Shown: positions 24,530 through 34,459, counted from the first letter of the stretch. The stretch is DNA of 64,000 nucleotides from Salinimicrobium terrae DSM 17865 (GCF_000424665.1 NZ_AUKI01000011.1:248001-312000), one strand, 5' to 3'. Program-made: numbers and translations. The notes: generated by a model not told the origin, from the sequence alone.

Positions 24530-25789
24530 CTATTTGTCCATTGAGGCTTCAACTCCCGCCGAAAGTCTTCTGTAAGTACCGTTTTCAAGGCGTTCCCTTA
24601 TCGCAGAGAAAGCAGAAAGTGTTTCTTCCACATCCTCTAGGGTATGTGTCGCGGTAGGAATCAATCTTAAGAGGATCATTCCTTTTGGAATTACGGGATA
24701 GACTACAATTGAACAGAAAATTCCATGATTTTCTCTAAGGTCGTTGACCAGGGCCATAGCTTCGGGAATACTTCCTTCCAGATAGACCGGAGTTACACAA
24801 CTTTCAGTCGTTCCAATATCAAATCCACGATCCTTTAAACCATTTTGGAGAGCATTTACATTCTCCCATAGTTTTTCCTTTAATTCCGGCATTGTTCTCA
24901 ACATGTCAAGCCGCTTAAGTGCACCTATAACCAGCTGCATTTGAAGGGACTTGGCAAACATTTGAGAACGAAGATTATACTTCAGGTAATCCATGATCTC
25001 ACGATCCCCTGCAATAAAAGCTCCTGTACTGGCAAGGGATTTAGCAAATGTTGCAAAATAAACATCTATTCCATCCTGTACGCTCTGTTCTTCACCTGCT
25101 CCCGCACCAGTAGCACCAAGAGTTCCGAAGCCATGTGCATCATCAACAAGTAATCTAAAATTATATTTTTCCTTAAGAGCAACTATTTCCTTCAGTTTCC
25201 CCTGCTCACCCCGCATTCCGAAAACACCTTCAGAAATAACAAGAATTCCGCCTCCAGTTTGTTCGGTAATTTTCTCAGCACGCTGCAGGTTCTTCTCTAT
25301 GCTCTCCATGTCATTGTGCTTATAGGTAAAGCGCTGGCCAAGGTGAAGGCGTACCCCGTCTATTATACAGGCATGGCCATCAACATCATAAACAATAACG
25401 TCTTTTTTAGAAACCAGGGCATCAATGGTAGATACCATCCCCTGATATCCAAAATTCAAAAGGTATGCAGCTTCCTTATTCACAAATGAAGCAAGTTCAT
25501 CCTGCAACTTCTCATGTAAAGAGGTATGACCACTCATCATCCTGGCACCCATTGGATAAGCAGAGCCCCATTCTGCAGCTGCCTCGGCATCTACCTTACG
25601 AACTTCGGGATGATTTGCAAGGCCTAAATAATCATTCACACTCCAGGTGATGACATCCTGACCCCGAAATTTCATTCGATTAGAGATAGGGCCTTCAAGT
25701 TTGGGAAAAACAAAATAACCTTCCGCTACTTCACTCCACTTCCCTAAAGGTCCTTTGTCCTTATATATTTTATCAAATAAATCAGCCAT
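24530..25789 (-). CDS. alpha-oxoamine synthase, probable cysteate acyltransferase
   Basis: A 419-residue PLP enzyme of the alpha-oxoamine synthase group (KBL, BioF, serine palmitoyltransferase). Landmarks: SVNDYLGLANHPEV, GARMMSGHTSLHEKLE-like entry loop, DGHACIIDGV (His139 stacking on PLP), LLVDDAHGFGTLG (214-224) and Lys250 in TFAKSLASTG. It joins an acyl group to an amino acid. A biotin operon is absent. Bacteroidota carry sphingolipid- and capnine-making homologues; the neighbour at 25978 is a cysteine-synthase-like enzyme, so cysteate fatty acyltransferase for sulfonolipids is my preferred reading, with serine palmitoyltransferase as alternative. A TACTTTTG box lies 22 bases upstream. 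Confidence 0.82.
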   Translation of the reverse strand: MADLFDKIYKDKGPLGKWSEVAEGYFVFPKLEGPISNRMKFRGQDVITWSVNDYLGLANHPEVRKVDAEAAAEWGSAYPMGARMMSGHTSLHEKLQDELASFVNKEAAYLLNFGYQGMVSTIDALVSKKDVIVYDVDGHACIIDGVRLHLGQRFTYKHNDMESIEKNLQRAEKITEQTGGGILVISEGVFGMRGEQGKLKEIVALKEKYNFRLLVDDAHGFGTLGATGAGAGEEQSVQDGIDVYFATFAKSLASTGAFIAGDREIMDYLKYNLRSQMFAKSLQMQLVIGALKRLDMLRTMPELKEKLWENVNALQNGLKDRGFDIGTTESCVTPVYLEGSIPEAMALVNDLRENHGIFCSIVVYPVIPKGMILLRLIPTATHTLEDVEETLSAFSAIRERLENGTYRRLSAGVEASMDK

Positions 25790-25810
25790 TATATATATTT
25801 TTCACTTCGG

Positions 25811-25818
25811 CAAAAGTA
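25811..25818 (-). promoter_or_regulatory. TAnnTTTG -7 box
   Basis: Minus-strand TACTTTTG, 22 bases before the alpha-oxoamine synthase start; suggests the gene has its own promoter separate from the upstream synthase. Confidence 0.5.
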
Positions 25819-25977
25819 CTAAATAAATAGCAACTGCAGAATTTGGTTCCATAAGTACGCTGAAAAAGTTGTACTTCAGAAAATAATTAACAGAGGTAGT
25901 TCTTTACTTCCCATTGAAGGCCTAAGGTATTAAACGAAAGAAAATTATAAAGAAACATTTCAGCAGAAATTCCTGCC

Positions 25978-27018
25978 CTATCTGATGAATTCTATCCGGT
26001 TTACACCCTTTTCATTTTTGCTATCAAAAAATCCCTGCTCATTCATCCAGTCATCACTAAAGACTTTACTCATGTAGCGGGAACCGTGATCTGGAAAGAT
26101 AATGACAACTTTGCTGTCCTTGTTAAACTCTCCGTCCTCCGCCAGCTGCCGTACTCCCTGTATTGCTGCGCCACTGGTGTAACCCACAAAAAGTCCTTCG
26201 GTACGGGCGAGTTGACGTGCAGCATGTGCGCTGTCTTCATCACTTACCTTCACGAATTTGTCGATGCTCTCAAAATCTGTAGCGGTGGGAATAAGGTTCT
26301 TACCTAGTCCTTCTATACGATAAGGATATATTTCTGAAGAATCGAATTCTTTGGTTTCATGATACTTTTTAAGAACAGAGCCATACGCATCTACTCCAAG
26401 TATCCTCACATTTGGATTTTGTTCTTTAAGAAATCTTGCAGTTCCCGAAATCGTGCCGCCCGTACCGCTGCAGGCTACCAGATGAGTGATCTTTCCCTCA
26501 GTCTGTTTCCATATTTCGGGACCGGTGGTGCGGTAATGCGCCTCGATATTCAGCTCGTTAAAATACTGGTTGATATATACAGAACCTTTGATCTCATCGT
26601 GCATTCTTCTTGCAACCTGATAATAAGACCTGGGATCATCGGCAGTGACATTTGCAGGACATACATACACTTTTGCGCCCATGGAGCGCAACATGTCAAT
26701 CTTATCTTTAGAAGATTTAGAACTCACCGCAAGGATACATTCATATCCTTTTATCACACTTACCATGGCAATACTAAAGCCGGTGTTTCCCGAGGTAGTT
26801 TCAATAATTGTATCGCCCTGTTTAAGAATTCCTTTTCTTTCGGCTTCTTCTATTATATAAAGTGCTATTCTATCTTTTGTGGAGTGCCCGGGATTAAAAG
26901 CTTCTACTTTTGCTAAATAGTCTCCTTTAAGGTCCTGGGTGATACGGTTTAATTTGATAAGAGGAGTATTACCTACTAGTTGTAACACATTATCAAAAAC
27001 CTGTAAATCTTCTCTCAT
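25978..27018 (-). CDS. cysteine synthase-family PLP enzyme, probable cysteate synthase
   Basis: A 346-residue fold type II PLP enzyme. Lys48 in [12 protein letters not shown] binds [15 protein letters not shown] (73-84) is the substrate loop, and [16 protein letters not shown] the phosphate loop. The overall match is to CysK/CBS, but NPGHSTKDR differs from the usual NPxxSVKDR and the length is between CysK and CBS without a CBS domain pair. In capnine biosynthesis a PLP cysteate synthase makes cysteate from O-phosphoserine and sulfite, and an alpha-oxoamine synthase then acylates it. The gene lies 188 bases upstream of such a synthase on the same strand. Ordinary cysteine or cystathionine synthesis remains possible. 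Confidence 0.8.
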   Translation of the reverse strand: MREDLQVFDNVLQLVGNTPLIKLNRITQDLKGDYLAKVEAFNPGHSTKDRIALYIIEEAERKGILKQGDTIIETTSGNTGFSIAMVSVIKGYECILAVSSKSSKDKIDMLRSMGAKVYVCPANVTADDPRSYYQVARRMHDEIKGSVYINQYFNELNIEAHYRTTGPEIWKQTEGKITHLVACSGTGGTISGTARFLKEQNPNVRILGVDAYGSVLKKYHETKEFDSSEIYPYRIEGLGKNLIPTATDFESIDKFVKVSDEDSAHAARQLARTEGLFVGYTSGAAIQGVRQLAEDGEFNKDSKVVIIFPDHGSRYMSKVFSDDWMNEQGFFDSKNEKGVNRIEFIR

Positions 27019-27105
27019 AAATTGAAGTTATTTACAATAATCGCATTCAAAAGTTTTATTACAAATACGATCACAAACGAAACAAATTTAAGTCAAATAT
27101 TTTAA

Positions 27106-29175
27106 TTAATGGCTGATTCCCTCTAAATCCAGAAGAAAGGCATATTCTTCAGCTACTTCCCTTAGCGCCTCAAAACGTCCTGATGCTCCTCCATGACCGG
27201 CTTCCATATTGGTATGAAAGAGCAGCTTATTAGAATCAGTTTTTAATTCCCTTAGTTTTGCAACCCACTTTGCAGGCTCCCAGTACTGCACCTGCGAATC
27301 ATGTAAACCAGTGGTCACAAGCATATGAGGATATTCCTGAGCTATGACATTGTCGTAAGGCGAATAGGATTTCATATAAAAATAATATTCGGGATCGTTG
27401 GGATTTCCCCATTCGTCATACTCTCCGGTGGTTAGTGGTATAGTCTCATCCAGCATAGTTGTTACTACATCTACAAATGGTACCGAGGCAATGATTCCGT
27501 TGTAAAGCTGAGGCGCCAAATTAGCTATTGCCCCCATGAGTAAACCGCCGGCAGAACCACCACTGGCATATAAATGTTCCGGAGAAGTGTAATTTTCCCT
27601 AATGAGATGATTTGAGCAATCAATAAAATCTGTAAAAGTGTTCTTCTTTTTCAAAAGCTTGCCGTCTTCATACCATTTCCTGCCCAAATATTCTCCACCA
27701 CGCACATGAGCCAGAACAAAGATGAATCCACGATCCAAAAGACTTAATCGAACGTTTGAAAAATAAGGATCGATTGTAGATCCATAAGACCCATACGCAT
27801 ACTGCAACACCGGATTATTTCCATCCTTTTTAAGTTCCTTTCGATGCACAAGAGTCATAGGTATTTTTGTACCATCCTGTGCTGTAGCCCATATTCGGTC
27901 GGAAACGTAATTTTCTTTTTTAAACTTTCCTCCAAGAACCTCCAGCTCCTTCTTTACCTCTTTTTCTTTGGTTCTCATATTGAAATCCACAACCTGTGTT
28001 GGGGTTGTCAAAGAATTATAGGTATACCTGAGTATCTCCGTATCAAAATCTGGATTTGTGCCGGTAAAGGCGGTGTAGGTTTCATTGTCAAAGGGTAAAA
28101 AGTAAGAATCTGTGCCATCCCATCTGCGAATGTGGATCTTGTTGAGACCGTTACTGCGCTCACTTACTACCAGGTAATCTCTAAACAGATCGATATCTTC
28201 CAATAAAACGTCCTCCCGGTGCGGGATAACCTCTTCCCAATTTTCCATTCCGGGGTCATGAACGGAGACTTTCATCAATTTAAAATTGGTAGCCCCATCT
28301 TTGTTGGTCATGATGTAAAGGCAATCCCTGTAATGTGCTATACTATATTCTAACCCTCTTATTCTTGGCTGTACAATATTCACTTCTCCATCGGGATCAT
28401 CGGCAGCAATAAATCTGTACTCAGAAGTCAAAGTACTGTCAGATCCAATTATGATATACCGCTGTGATTTCGATTTGTAAACATAGGTGTGAAAAGTTTC
28501 ATCTTCCTCAAAGAAAACAAGTGCATCTTGCACGGCTTTTGTTCCCAGATGATGTTTATAGATTTTATCACTGCGCAGGGTTTCTTCATCCTTACGGGCA
28601 TAAAAAAGTGTTTTATTATCGTTCGCCCAGGTAGCGCCTCCCGTGGTATTCTTTATTTTTTCGGGATAAACTTCCCCTGTCTCCAAATTCTTAATATAAA
28701 TAGTATATTTTCTTCTACTTAAAGTGTCTACAGCATAGGAAATAAGCTTATTATTAGGACTTACACTAAGTCCGCTCAACTTGAAATAATCATGTCCTTT
28801 GGCCATCTCGTTCACATCAAAGAGGATTTCTTCGGGTGCATCGAGCGTTTCTTTTTTTCGGGAATAGATTGGATAATCTTTACCTTTTTCAAAACGAGTA
28901 ATATACCAGTAGCCGTTTAGCTTATATGGAACAGACGAATCATCCTCTTTTATACGTTTTTTAACTTCCTGAAAAAGATCTTCCTGCAGCTGTTTGGTAT
29001 GCGCTGTCATTTCATCATTATAGATATTTTCCCGGGTGAGGTAATCTAAAACTTCAGGGTTTTCACGCTCGCGCATCCAGAAGTAATCATCTGTCCGAAC
29101 ATCTCCATGTTTCTCCAATTTTACCGGAACCTTCTTTACCCGCGGGGCAATAATTTCTTTAGTAGCAACTTTCAT
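27106..29175 (-). CDS. ptrB: oligopeptidase B-like S9 serine peptidase
   Basis: A 689-residue prolyl oligopeptidase-family enzyme. The N-terminal part (about 1-405) forms a beta-propeller; the C-terminal alpha/beta-hydrolase carries the triad Ser541 (GGSAGG), Asp626 (GLHDSQV) and His661 (AGHGGASGR). RTDDYFWMRERENPEVLDYL at the start is typical of protease II, which cuts after basic residues in short peptides. No signal peptide, so cytosolic or non-classically exported. A TAACTTTG box sits 26 bases before the start. It is divergent from ybaB and convergent with none; the downstream gene follows after 87 bases. Confidence 0.93.
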   Translation of the reverse strand: MKVATKEIIAPRVKKVPVKLEKHGDVRTDDYFWMRERENPEVLDYLTRENIYNDEMTAHTKQLQEDLFQEVKKRIKEDDSSVPYKLNGYWYITRFEKGKDYPIYSRKKETLDAPEEILFDVNEMAKGHDYFKLSGLSVSPNNKLISYAVDTLSRRKYTIYIKNLETGEVYPEKIKNTTGGATWANDNKTLFYARKDEETLRSDKIYKHHLGTKAVQDALVFFEEDETFHTYVYKSKSQRYIIIGSDSTLTSEYRFIAADDPDGEVNIVQPRIRGLEYSIAHYRDCLYIMTNKDGATNFKLMKVSVHDPGMENWEEVIPHREDVLLEDIDLFRDYLVVSERSNGLNKIHIRRWDGTDSYFLPFDNETYTAFTGTNPDFDTEILRYTYNSLTTPTQVVDFNMRTKEKEVKKELEVLGGKFKKENYVSDRIWATAQDGTKIPMTLVHRKELKKDGNNPVLQYAYGSYGSTIDPYFSNVRLSLLDRGFIFVLAHVRGGEYLGRKWYEDGKLLKKKNTFTDFIDCSNHLIRENYTSPEHLYASGGSAGGLLMGAIANLAPQLYNGIIASVPFVDVVTTMLDETIPLTTGEYDEWGNPNDPEYYFYMKSYSPYDNVIAQEYPHMLVTTGLHDSQVQYWEPAKWVAKLRELKTDSNKLLFHTNMEAGHGGASGRFEALREVAEEYAFLLDLEGISH

Positions 29176-29200
29176 TCTTTCATTTCAATTTTACCGGCTG

Positions 29201-29208
29201 CAAAGTTA
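29201..29208 (-). promoter_or_regulatory. TAnnTTTG -7 box
   Basis: Minus-strand TAACTTTG, 26 bases before the oligopeptidase start. Confidence 0.5.
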
Positions 29209-29270
29209 AGCTTTCTTATAAAGAAAACTTAAAACTGAACCTATAAGTTCTCTAATATGACCTTTTTAGG

Positions 29271-29278
29271 TAGTTTTG
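29271..29278 (+). promoter_or_regulatory. TAnnTTTG -7 box
   Basis: TAGTTTTG, 23 bases before the YbaB/EbfC start. Confidence 0.5.
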
Positions 29279-29300
29279 TTATAACAATAAAATTGACAAT

Positions 29301-29630
29301 ATGTTTGGAGATATGATGGGTATGATGAACAAGATCAAAGAGACCCAGAAAAAAGTTGAAGAAACTAAAGAAAGGTTAAAAACTGTCCTTTTAGACGAGC
29401 AGTCTGCAGATGGTTTGCTGAAGGTTACCATTACCGCCAGTCGTGAGATCAAGAACATCGAAATTGCCGATGAACTTTTAGAAGATAAAGAGCAACTGGA
29501 AGATTACCTGGTGCTAACTATCAATAAAGCTGTAGCCCGTGCTACTGAAGTTAATGAAGCCGAACTAGCGGCCGTTGCAAAAGAAGGAATGCCCGATATT
29601 CCCGGAATGAATGATATGCTTGGCTCCTAG
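29301..29630 (+). CDS. YbaB/EbfC nucleoid-associated protein
   Basis: A 109-residue protein with the YbaB fold: an N-terminal helix with a Met-rich start ([20 protein letters not shown]), a central sheet ([23 protein letters not shown]) and a C-terminal helix with [15 protein letters not shown], ending in a Gly/Met-rich tail. Family members are dimers that bind DNA with little specificity and bridge or wrap it. It is usually next to recR or dnaX; neither is here. It stands alone between an S9 peptidase and threonine aldolase. Confidence 0.92.
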   Translation: MFGDMMGMMNKIKETQKKVEETKERLKTVLLDEQSADGLLKVTITASREIKNIEIADELLEDKEQLEDYLVLTINKAVARATEVNEAELAAVAKEGMPDIPGMNDMLGS

Positions 29631-29683
29631 ATTTTAGATTTGAGACGAGAGATTTTAGATTGCATTTTACCGTCTACCGTCTA
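29630..29683. repeat. short direct repeats after ybaB
   Basis: GATTTTAGATT occurs at 29630 and 29651, and ACCGTCT-type units at 29669 and 29676. Low-complexity intergenic repeats; no known element recognised. Confidence 0.4.
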
Positions 29684-29690
29684 AAGACTA

Positions 29691-29731
29691 AATATTCCCC
29701 TTCAAAAATGACATTTTTGGAGGGGAATATT
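29691..29731. terminator. long hairpin terminator holding the AAAAATGACATTTTT palindrome
   Basis: AATATTCCCC and GGGGAATATT arms enclose CTTCAAAAATG-A-CATTTTTGGAG; the arms pair over about 20 bases with one wobble, followed by a T-run. Convergent space between ybaB and threonine aldolase. Confidence 0.85.
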
Positions 29732-29734
29732 TTT

Positions 29735-30763
29735 TTATAATTTAATGCCTTTAAGCACCTCAATAAATCTTTGGTGCATTTCTTCGGAATAATCCAGGTG
29801 AGTCACTACCCTCAGTTTCCCCTGTCCCATATTACTAATCCTGATATTCTCCTTCTGAAGTGATTTCATAAAAGCTGCTTCATCTGAAGCATTTTTGAGA
29901 TAGAAAATGACAATGTTGGTCTCGACAGGCTCCACTTCTCCAATATAATCCTGCTCTTTTAGAGTCTTACCTATTTCTGAAGCTCTTTTTTGATCTTCAG
30001 CCAGGCGCTCCACGTGATTGTCAAGTGCGTAGATTCCGGCGGCGGCCATAAAACCTATCTGGCGCATTCCTCCACCAAGGACTTTTCTCACCCGCATCGC
30101 ATTCTTCATTACTTTTTTATTCCCAATAAGTACAGTTCCCAGAGGCGTACCCAAACCTTTTGATAGACAAACAGAAACAGTATCGAAGATCTTTCCGTAA
30201 TCCTTGGGACCTTCCTTCTTGGCTACAAGCGCATTAAAAAGTCGGGCGCCATCGAGATGAAAACCTAAATTATGCTCATCGCAAACCTTTCTTATTTTTT
30301 TGATCTCTTCAAAATCATAACAAGCCCCCCCACCTTTGTTTGTGGTGTTTTCAAGACATACAAGCGTTGTCAACGGACTGTGATAAAAGTCTGGCGGATT
30401 AATATTTTCCTCCACCTGGGCTGCAGTGATCATCCCGCGGTCGCCGTCAACCAGTTTACAGGAAACGCCGCTGTTAAACGATGCTCCACCACCTTCATAA
30501 TTAAAAACGTGAGCCCATTTATCACATATTAATTGATCTGCCGGCTGAGTATGCAATTTAATTGCAGCCTGGTTGGCCATACTCCCTGTTGGGAAGAAAA
30601 GCGCTTCATCCATCCCAAACATATCGGCCAGTTTTCTCTCCAGCTTATTAACGGTGGGATCTTCTTTATAAACATCATCCCCGACTTCGGCATTCATCAT
30701 GGCCTGCATCATCCCTTCGGTAGGTTTTGTGACAGTGTCACTTCTAAGGTCTATTTCTTTCAT
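29735..30763 (-). CDS. ltaE: low-specificity L-threonine aldolase
   Basis: A 342-residue fold type I PLP enzyme of the beta-eliminating lyase group. It begins with IDLRSDTVTKPTEGMMQAM and has GDDVYKEDPTVNKLE, FPTGSMANQ, HLDGARLFNA (Asp171) and the PLP-lysine Lys202 in CLSKGLGTPLG. The enzyme splits threonine or allo-threonine to glycine and acetaldehyde. Glycine formed here could feed the glycine cleavage system whose T protein is at 43142, but there is no operon link. It is followed (minus strand) by the hairpin at 29691. Confidence 0.94.
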   Translation of the reverse strand: MKEIDLRSDTVTKPTEGMMQAMMNAEVGDDVYKEDPTVNKLERKLADMFGMDEALFFPTGSMANQAAIKLHTQPADQLICDKWAHVFNYEGGGASFNSGVSCKLVDGDRGMITAAQVEENINPPDFYHSPLTTLVCLENTTNKGGGACYDFEEIKKIRKVCDEHNLGFHLDGARLFNALVAKKEGPKDYGKIFDTVSVCLSKGLGTPLGTVLIGNKKVMKNAMRVRKVLGGGMRQIGFMAAAGIYALDNHVERLAEDQKRASEIGKTLKEQDYIGEVEPVETNIVIFYLKNASDEAAFMKSLQKENIRISNMGQGKLRVVTHLDYSEEMHQRFIEVLKGIKL

Positions 30764-30798
30764 GCTCTTATTTCTTTATATATTCTTCGGAATAATTT

Positions 30799-33198
30799 TT
30801 AAAAAGTTCCAATTGGCGAACCATCCGGAATTTGAGGAGCAACAGGTAGAGCCTTAAATTCTGAAGGATCTTTCTGAAACTCCCTGATGTCCTCTAGAAA
30901 CTGCCGATACATTACCGGATTTTTCTTCCTGTTCTTTCTCAGCCATTCTTCCAGCTCTACAAGCTTTAAGTTGGTAAATGCTTTTACCTGTGGAATAGCA
31001 TCTTTATGAACCGCCAGATTCATCAAATGCTGAAGTACGTTGTGATTGATCGAATTTTGCACCTCTTGGAGGTAAGGGTCTTCCTTTTTTTCCTTAACAG
31101 ATTCAGTAATTAATTCTTCAAGAACCTCAGAAAGACCTATTTGATTTACATCGACTGCTTTTTGCTGTACAAGCCGGGCAGCTCTTTCGGGATGAAGTAA
31201 CAGGGACAGCGTCATATCACTCGCCGTTGCAGCTGCTCCCAAGGCATCAAAAGCCACACCTGTATTACTTTTAAACGATTCCCGAGACCTTGAAAATCCA
31301 AAAGCTCTTGGCGGGAAAAGACTCAGTTTATCCTTTGGTATGGCAACGACCTCTGCATCCAGGGTACTAAGTACAATGTTAAGAGCCTGTTGCTGCGATT
31401 CTTTATTCAGAATTTCCACTACAGGCCCCTCATCTCCTTTAACTGAATAAGAATAATTAAGACCTCCAATATATTTTACCGCTGCTTCGGTTTGATAACG
31501 ATGAAAAAAATACAGCGGCACAAAGACATCTTCCAATAAAGAATAGGCCTCTCCCGTCCTGATATTATCAACAGAAAAGTTTTGAATGACTTGTTTCCTC
31601 AATTCAAGGACTCTTTGTAGTTCTATAGCAGGATCTTCAGAATTATCCCATAAATGAGCATCTGCATGTGCCCCTCCAGCAGGGCGTGCATCACTGTCGC
31701 TAATAAAGTGCAAGTTTTTTTCCTGTGCTTCTGCCAGTACATCAGTTAAAAAATCCTCCTGTGAAACCCCTGCAGGAACCGGGGCATAGGAGTATTTTAT
31801 CGTAAATTTATCCCAGTCTCCTATTCCCGTATCGTAAGCATTGCTAATGTCTGGTTCCCCATTAACTAAACTGATCATAGGATGGGGATAATCCATTACA
31901 GAAGAGTTGTTGTTTGTACTTGCAGCGAAGTTATGGGCAAAACCAAGTGTATGTCCAATTTCATGAGCAGATAGCTGACGAATTCTTGCCAGTGCAAGTT
32001 CCATCATTTCATCATAGTTATCATCCCGCTCGGCAAAAGGCTTATTCATCAATGCCTGTGCGATCATGAGATCCTGTCTTATCCTTAAACTCCCCAGGCT
32101 CACGTGACCTTTAATAATCTCTCCTGTTCTGGGATCTACGACACTCGCTCCATAGCTCCATCCACGAGTAGACCGATGTACCCACTGTATCACATTATAA
32201 CGTACGTCTAGCGGATCTACATCATCAGGAAGCATTTTAACCTGATAAGCATCTTTAAAACCGGCAGCTTCAAAAGCTTCTGCCCACCATGTTGCACCCT
32301 CAAGTAAAGCAGACCTTACAGGTTCAGGCGTGCCGGGATCCAGATAATAAACAATAGGTTCTACAACCTCACTTTCCATGGCATCGGGATCTTTCTTCTC
32401 CAATCTATGGCGTATTATGAATCGTTTTTCAATTGGTTCATAAACGGGTGTTGAGTAGTCGAAGTAGGACATGGATATAGCTCCACTTCCGGGAGCAAAA
32501 GGCCGCTTTTCATAACCTGCATCCGGCAATTTTACAAAAGAATGATGTAGATTAACTGAAATATTCTCGGGATTAGGCGCTACACTTCTTAAAGCACCAC
32601 TCGTTGCTGCGCCTTCAAACGTCAGCATAGCCTCGAATTCCACGTTCTCAGGAAAGGCTTTTGTGCGTGGAAGATATAGTGCACTTTTTGATTTATCTAT
32701 TTTGAAATTCCCGTGGTTCCCTCGTTGTAAGCGGGACGCAACACCGTGGGCATCTTCCATCAGGAAAGGAGTGAGATCTATTATGTATTTTCCGTCCTTT
32801 TCTTCCTTTATTTCAAATCCGTACAAAACTGACTTTGCAAAAGCCTCCTCCACGCTTCTCCTCTCGGCATCATTTTCTGTCACAGCCCTGTACTTCAGGT
32901 TGGGCTGTACCAGGAGCAGTTTATTTCCCGCCTTTTCAAACTTTACTAAAGCTTCACTTCCTAACTGGCCCCGATCCAGTCCTATATCATTAGAACCAAT
33001 TCCTGTGGCGAGTGAGGGTACATAAAGAAATTCTTCATTAAGTTGATCTACCTCCAAATAAATTTCATCGTCATCTTCTGAATAGTAGAAAGTAAAATAT
33101 CCGTCCTGCTTTACAAGATCGTCCTTGCTTTCCAGGAATTGGGCTTGTGCACTTAATATGGTACTAAGGAGAAGAGCGAGTGTACAGAAGATTTTCAT
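30799..33198 (-). CDS. secreted zinc metalloprotease, EcxA-type (DUF5117/DUF4953)
   Basis: A 799-residue secreted protein with signal peptide MKIFCTLALLLSTILSAQAQ. The family is annotated as zinc-dependent metalloprotease with DUF5118/DUF5117 N-terminal and DUF4953 C-terminal parts. The catalytic site is a full metzincin motif HEIGHTLGFAH (His412, Glu413, His416, His422) with a Met-turn SSVMDYP (Met435). The N-terminal region carries LYVPSLATGIGSNDIGLDRG, a strongly conserved segment of the family. Substrate is unknown; the protein may act in the periplasm or on the surface. It follows prfB divergently; the threonine aldolase gene is 35 bases downstream on the same strand. Confidence 0.9.
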   Translation of the reverse strand: MKIFCTLALLLSTILSAQAQFLESKDDLVKQDGYFTFYYSEDDDEIYLEVDQLNEEFLYVPSLATGIGSNDIGLDRGQLGSEALVKFEKAGNKLLLVQPNLKYRAVTENDAERRSVEEAFAKSVLYGFEIKEEKDGKYIIDLTPFLMEDAHGVASRLQRGNHGNFKIDKSKSALYLPRTKAFPENVEFEAMLTFEGAATSGALRSVAPNPENISVNLHHSFVKLPDAGYEKRPFAPGSGAISMSYFDYSTPVYEPIEKRFIIRHRLEKKDPDAMESEVVEPIVYYLDPGTPEPVRSALLEGATWWAEAFEAAGFKDAYQVKMLPDDVDPLDVRYNVIQWVHRSTRGWSYGASVVDPRTGEIIKGHVSLGSLRIRQDLMIAQALMNKPFAERDDNYDEMMELALARIRQLSAHEIGHTLGFAHNFAASTNNNSSVMDYPHPMISLVNGEPDISNAYDTGIGDWDKFTIKYSYAPVPAGVSQEDFLTDVLAEAQEKNLHFISDSDARPAGGAHADAHLWDNSEDPAIELQRVLELRKQVIQNFSVDNIRTGEAYSLLEDVFVPLYFFHRYQTEAAVKYIGGLNYSYSVKGDEGPVVEILNKESQQQALNIVLSTLDAEVVAIPKDKLSLFPPRAFGFSRSRESFKSNTGVAFDALGAAATASDMTLSLLLHPERAARLVQQKAVDVNQIGLSEVLEELITESVKEKKEDPYLQEVQNSINHNVLQHLMNLAVHKDAIPQVKAFTNLKLVELEEWLRKNRKKNPVMYRQFLEDIREFQKDPSEFKALPVAPQIPDGSPIGTF

Positions 33199-33266
33199 GG
33201 GTCCAAATTGAGAGGCCTAAACTATAAAATATTCGTAAAATAGTTTCCGGGAACCCTCATAAATTC

Positions 33267-33274
33267 TATTTTTG
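33267..33274 (+). promoter_or_regulatory. TAnnTTTG -7 box
   Basis: TATTTTTG, 15 bases before the prfB ATG, implying a very short leader. Confidence 0.5.
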
Positions 33275-33289
33275 TTCAAAATTCACAGT

Positions 33290-34388
33290 ATGCTTACAAT
33301 AGATACTATTAAAGATCTCAAAGATCGCCTGGTTGCGTTAAGGAGGTATCTTTGACGTTGATGCCAAAAACATAGAAATATCCAATCTCCAGGAGAAGAC
33401 CCTGGCTCCCGATTTCTGGAATGATCCAAAAAAGGCGGAACTTCTTGTAAAAGAACTCAATTCTGAAAAGAAATGGGTGGACGATTACGAAGAGGCCGTC
33501 ACTCTTGTGGACGATCTCGAGGTGATCTATGAATTCTACAAGGAAGGAGAAGCCACGGCCGAAGATGTCGAGGAAAGACACCAAAAGTCTACAGATCTCA
33601 TAGAGGATCTGGAATTCAAAAACATGCTTTCTGAAGAAGGTGACAGCTTAAGCGCAGTGCTACAGGTAACTGCCGGTGCCGGTGGTACCGAAAGCTGTGA
33701 CTGGGCAGAAATGCTTATGCGCATGTACCTGCGGTGGGCCGAAGATCGCGGCTATTCTGTACGCGAACTTAATTACCAGGCGGGGGATGTCGCCGGGATT
33801 AAAACCGTCACTATTGAAATAGAAGGAGAATTTGCCTTTGGCTGGCTTAAAGGGGAAAACGGCGTACATAGATTGGTGAGAATCTCTCCTTTTGACAGTA
33901 ATGCCAAAAGACATACCTCATTTGCCAGCGTCTATGTCTATCCACTGGCCGACGATACCATTGAAATTGATATCAACCCTTCCGATATTTCCTGGGAAAC
34001 CATGAGATCATCTGGTGCGGGAGGGCAAAATGTAAACAAGGTTGAAACCGCAGTTAGGCTTCGCCACGCACCTTCGGGAATTGTAGTCGAAAATTCTGAA
34101 ACCCGGTCTCAATTAGAAAACAAGACGAAGGCCATGCAGTTACTGAAGAGTCAGTTATATGAAATCGAACTTCAGAAGCAACAGGCACAGCGCAGGGAAA
34201 TAGAGGATTCCAAGATGAAAATTGAATGGGGATCACAAATCAGAAACTATGTGATGCATCCGTACAAACTGGTCAAAGATGTAAGGACCGGGAAAGAAAC
34301 AGGAAATGTAGATGCGGTCATGGACGGTGATATTAACCAGTTTCTTAAGGCTTTTCTCATGATGATGGGACAGAAGGTCGAAGATTAG
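33290..34388 (+). CDS. prfB: peptide chain release factor 2 with programmed +1 frameshift
   Basis: Frame zero starts with ATG at 33290 and reaches an in-frame TGA (33353-33355) after 21 codons. The slip site CTT-TGA-C is preceded by an AAGGAGG internal Shine-Dalgarno (33340-33346) ending 3 bases before CTT, the classic RF2 autoregulatory signal. After skipping one T, the frame continues from GAC (33354) to 34388 and gives 365 residues, the normal RF2 length. The second part shows the tripeptide SPF (RISPFDSNAKRHTSF) that reads UGA/UAA and the GGQ motif (SSGAGGQNVNKVETAVR). RF2 level controls its own synthesis: low RF2 favours the shift. The TGA is not a mutation. Confidence 0.97.
33340..33356 (+). 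promoter_or_regulatory. RF2 programmed +1 frameshift site
   Basis: AAGGAGG, TAT, CTT, TGA, C in this order: internal Shine-Dalgarno, slippery Leu codon and in-frame UGA followed by C, a weak stop context. Confidence 0.95.
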
Positions 34389-34459
34389 TGAGCAGTGCGC
34401 AGGAATTAGTTGGCAGTATAACTTAATATCAAGAACAGCCAAATCAATGATCAAATTCC

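Noticed and set aside
33290-33476. prfB as a gene broken by a stop codon
   Set aside because: The TGA lies in a complete programmed frameshift signal and the second frame gives the normal RF2 length.
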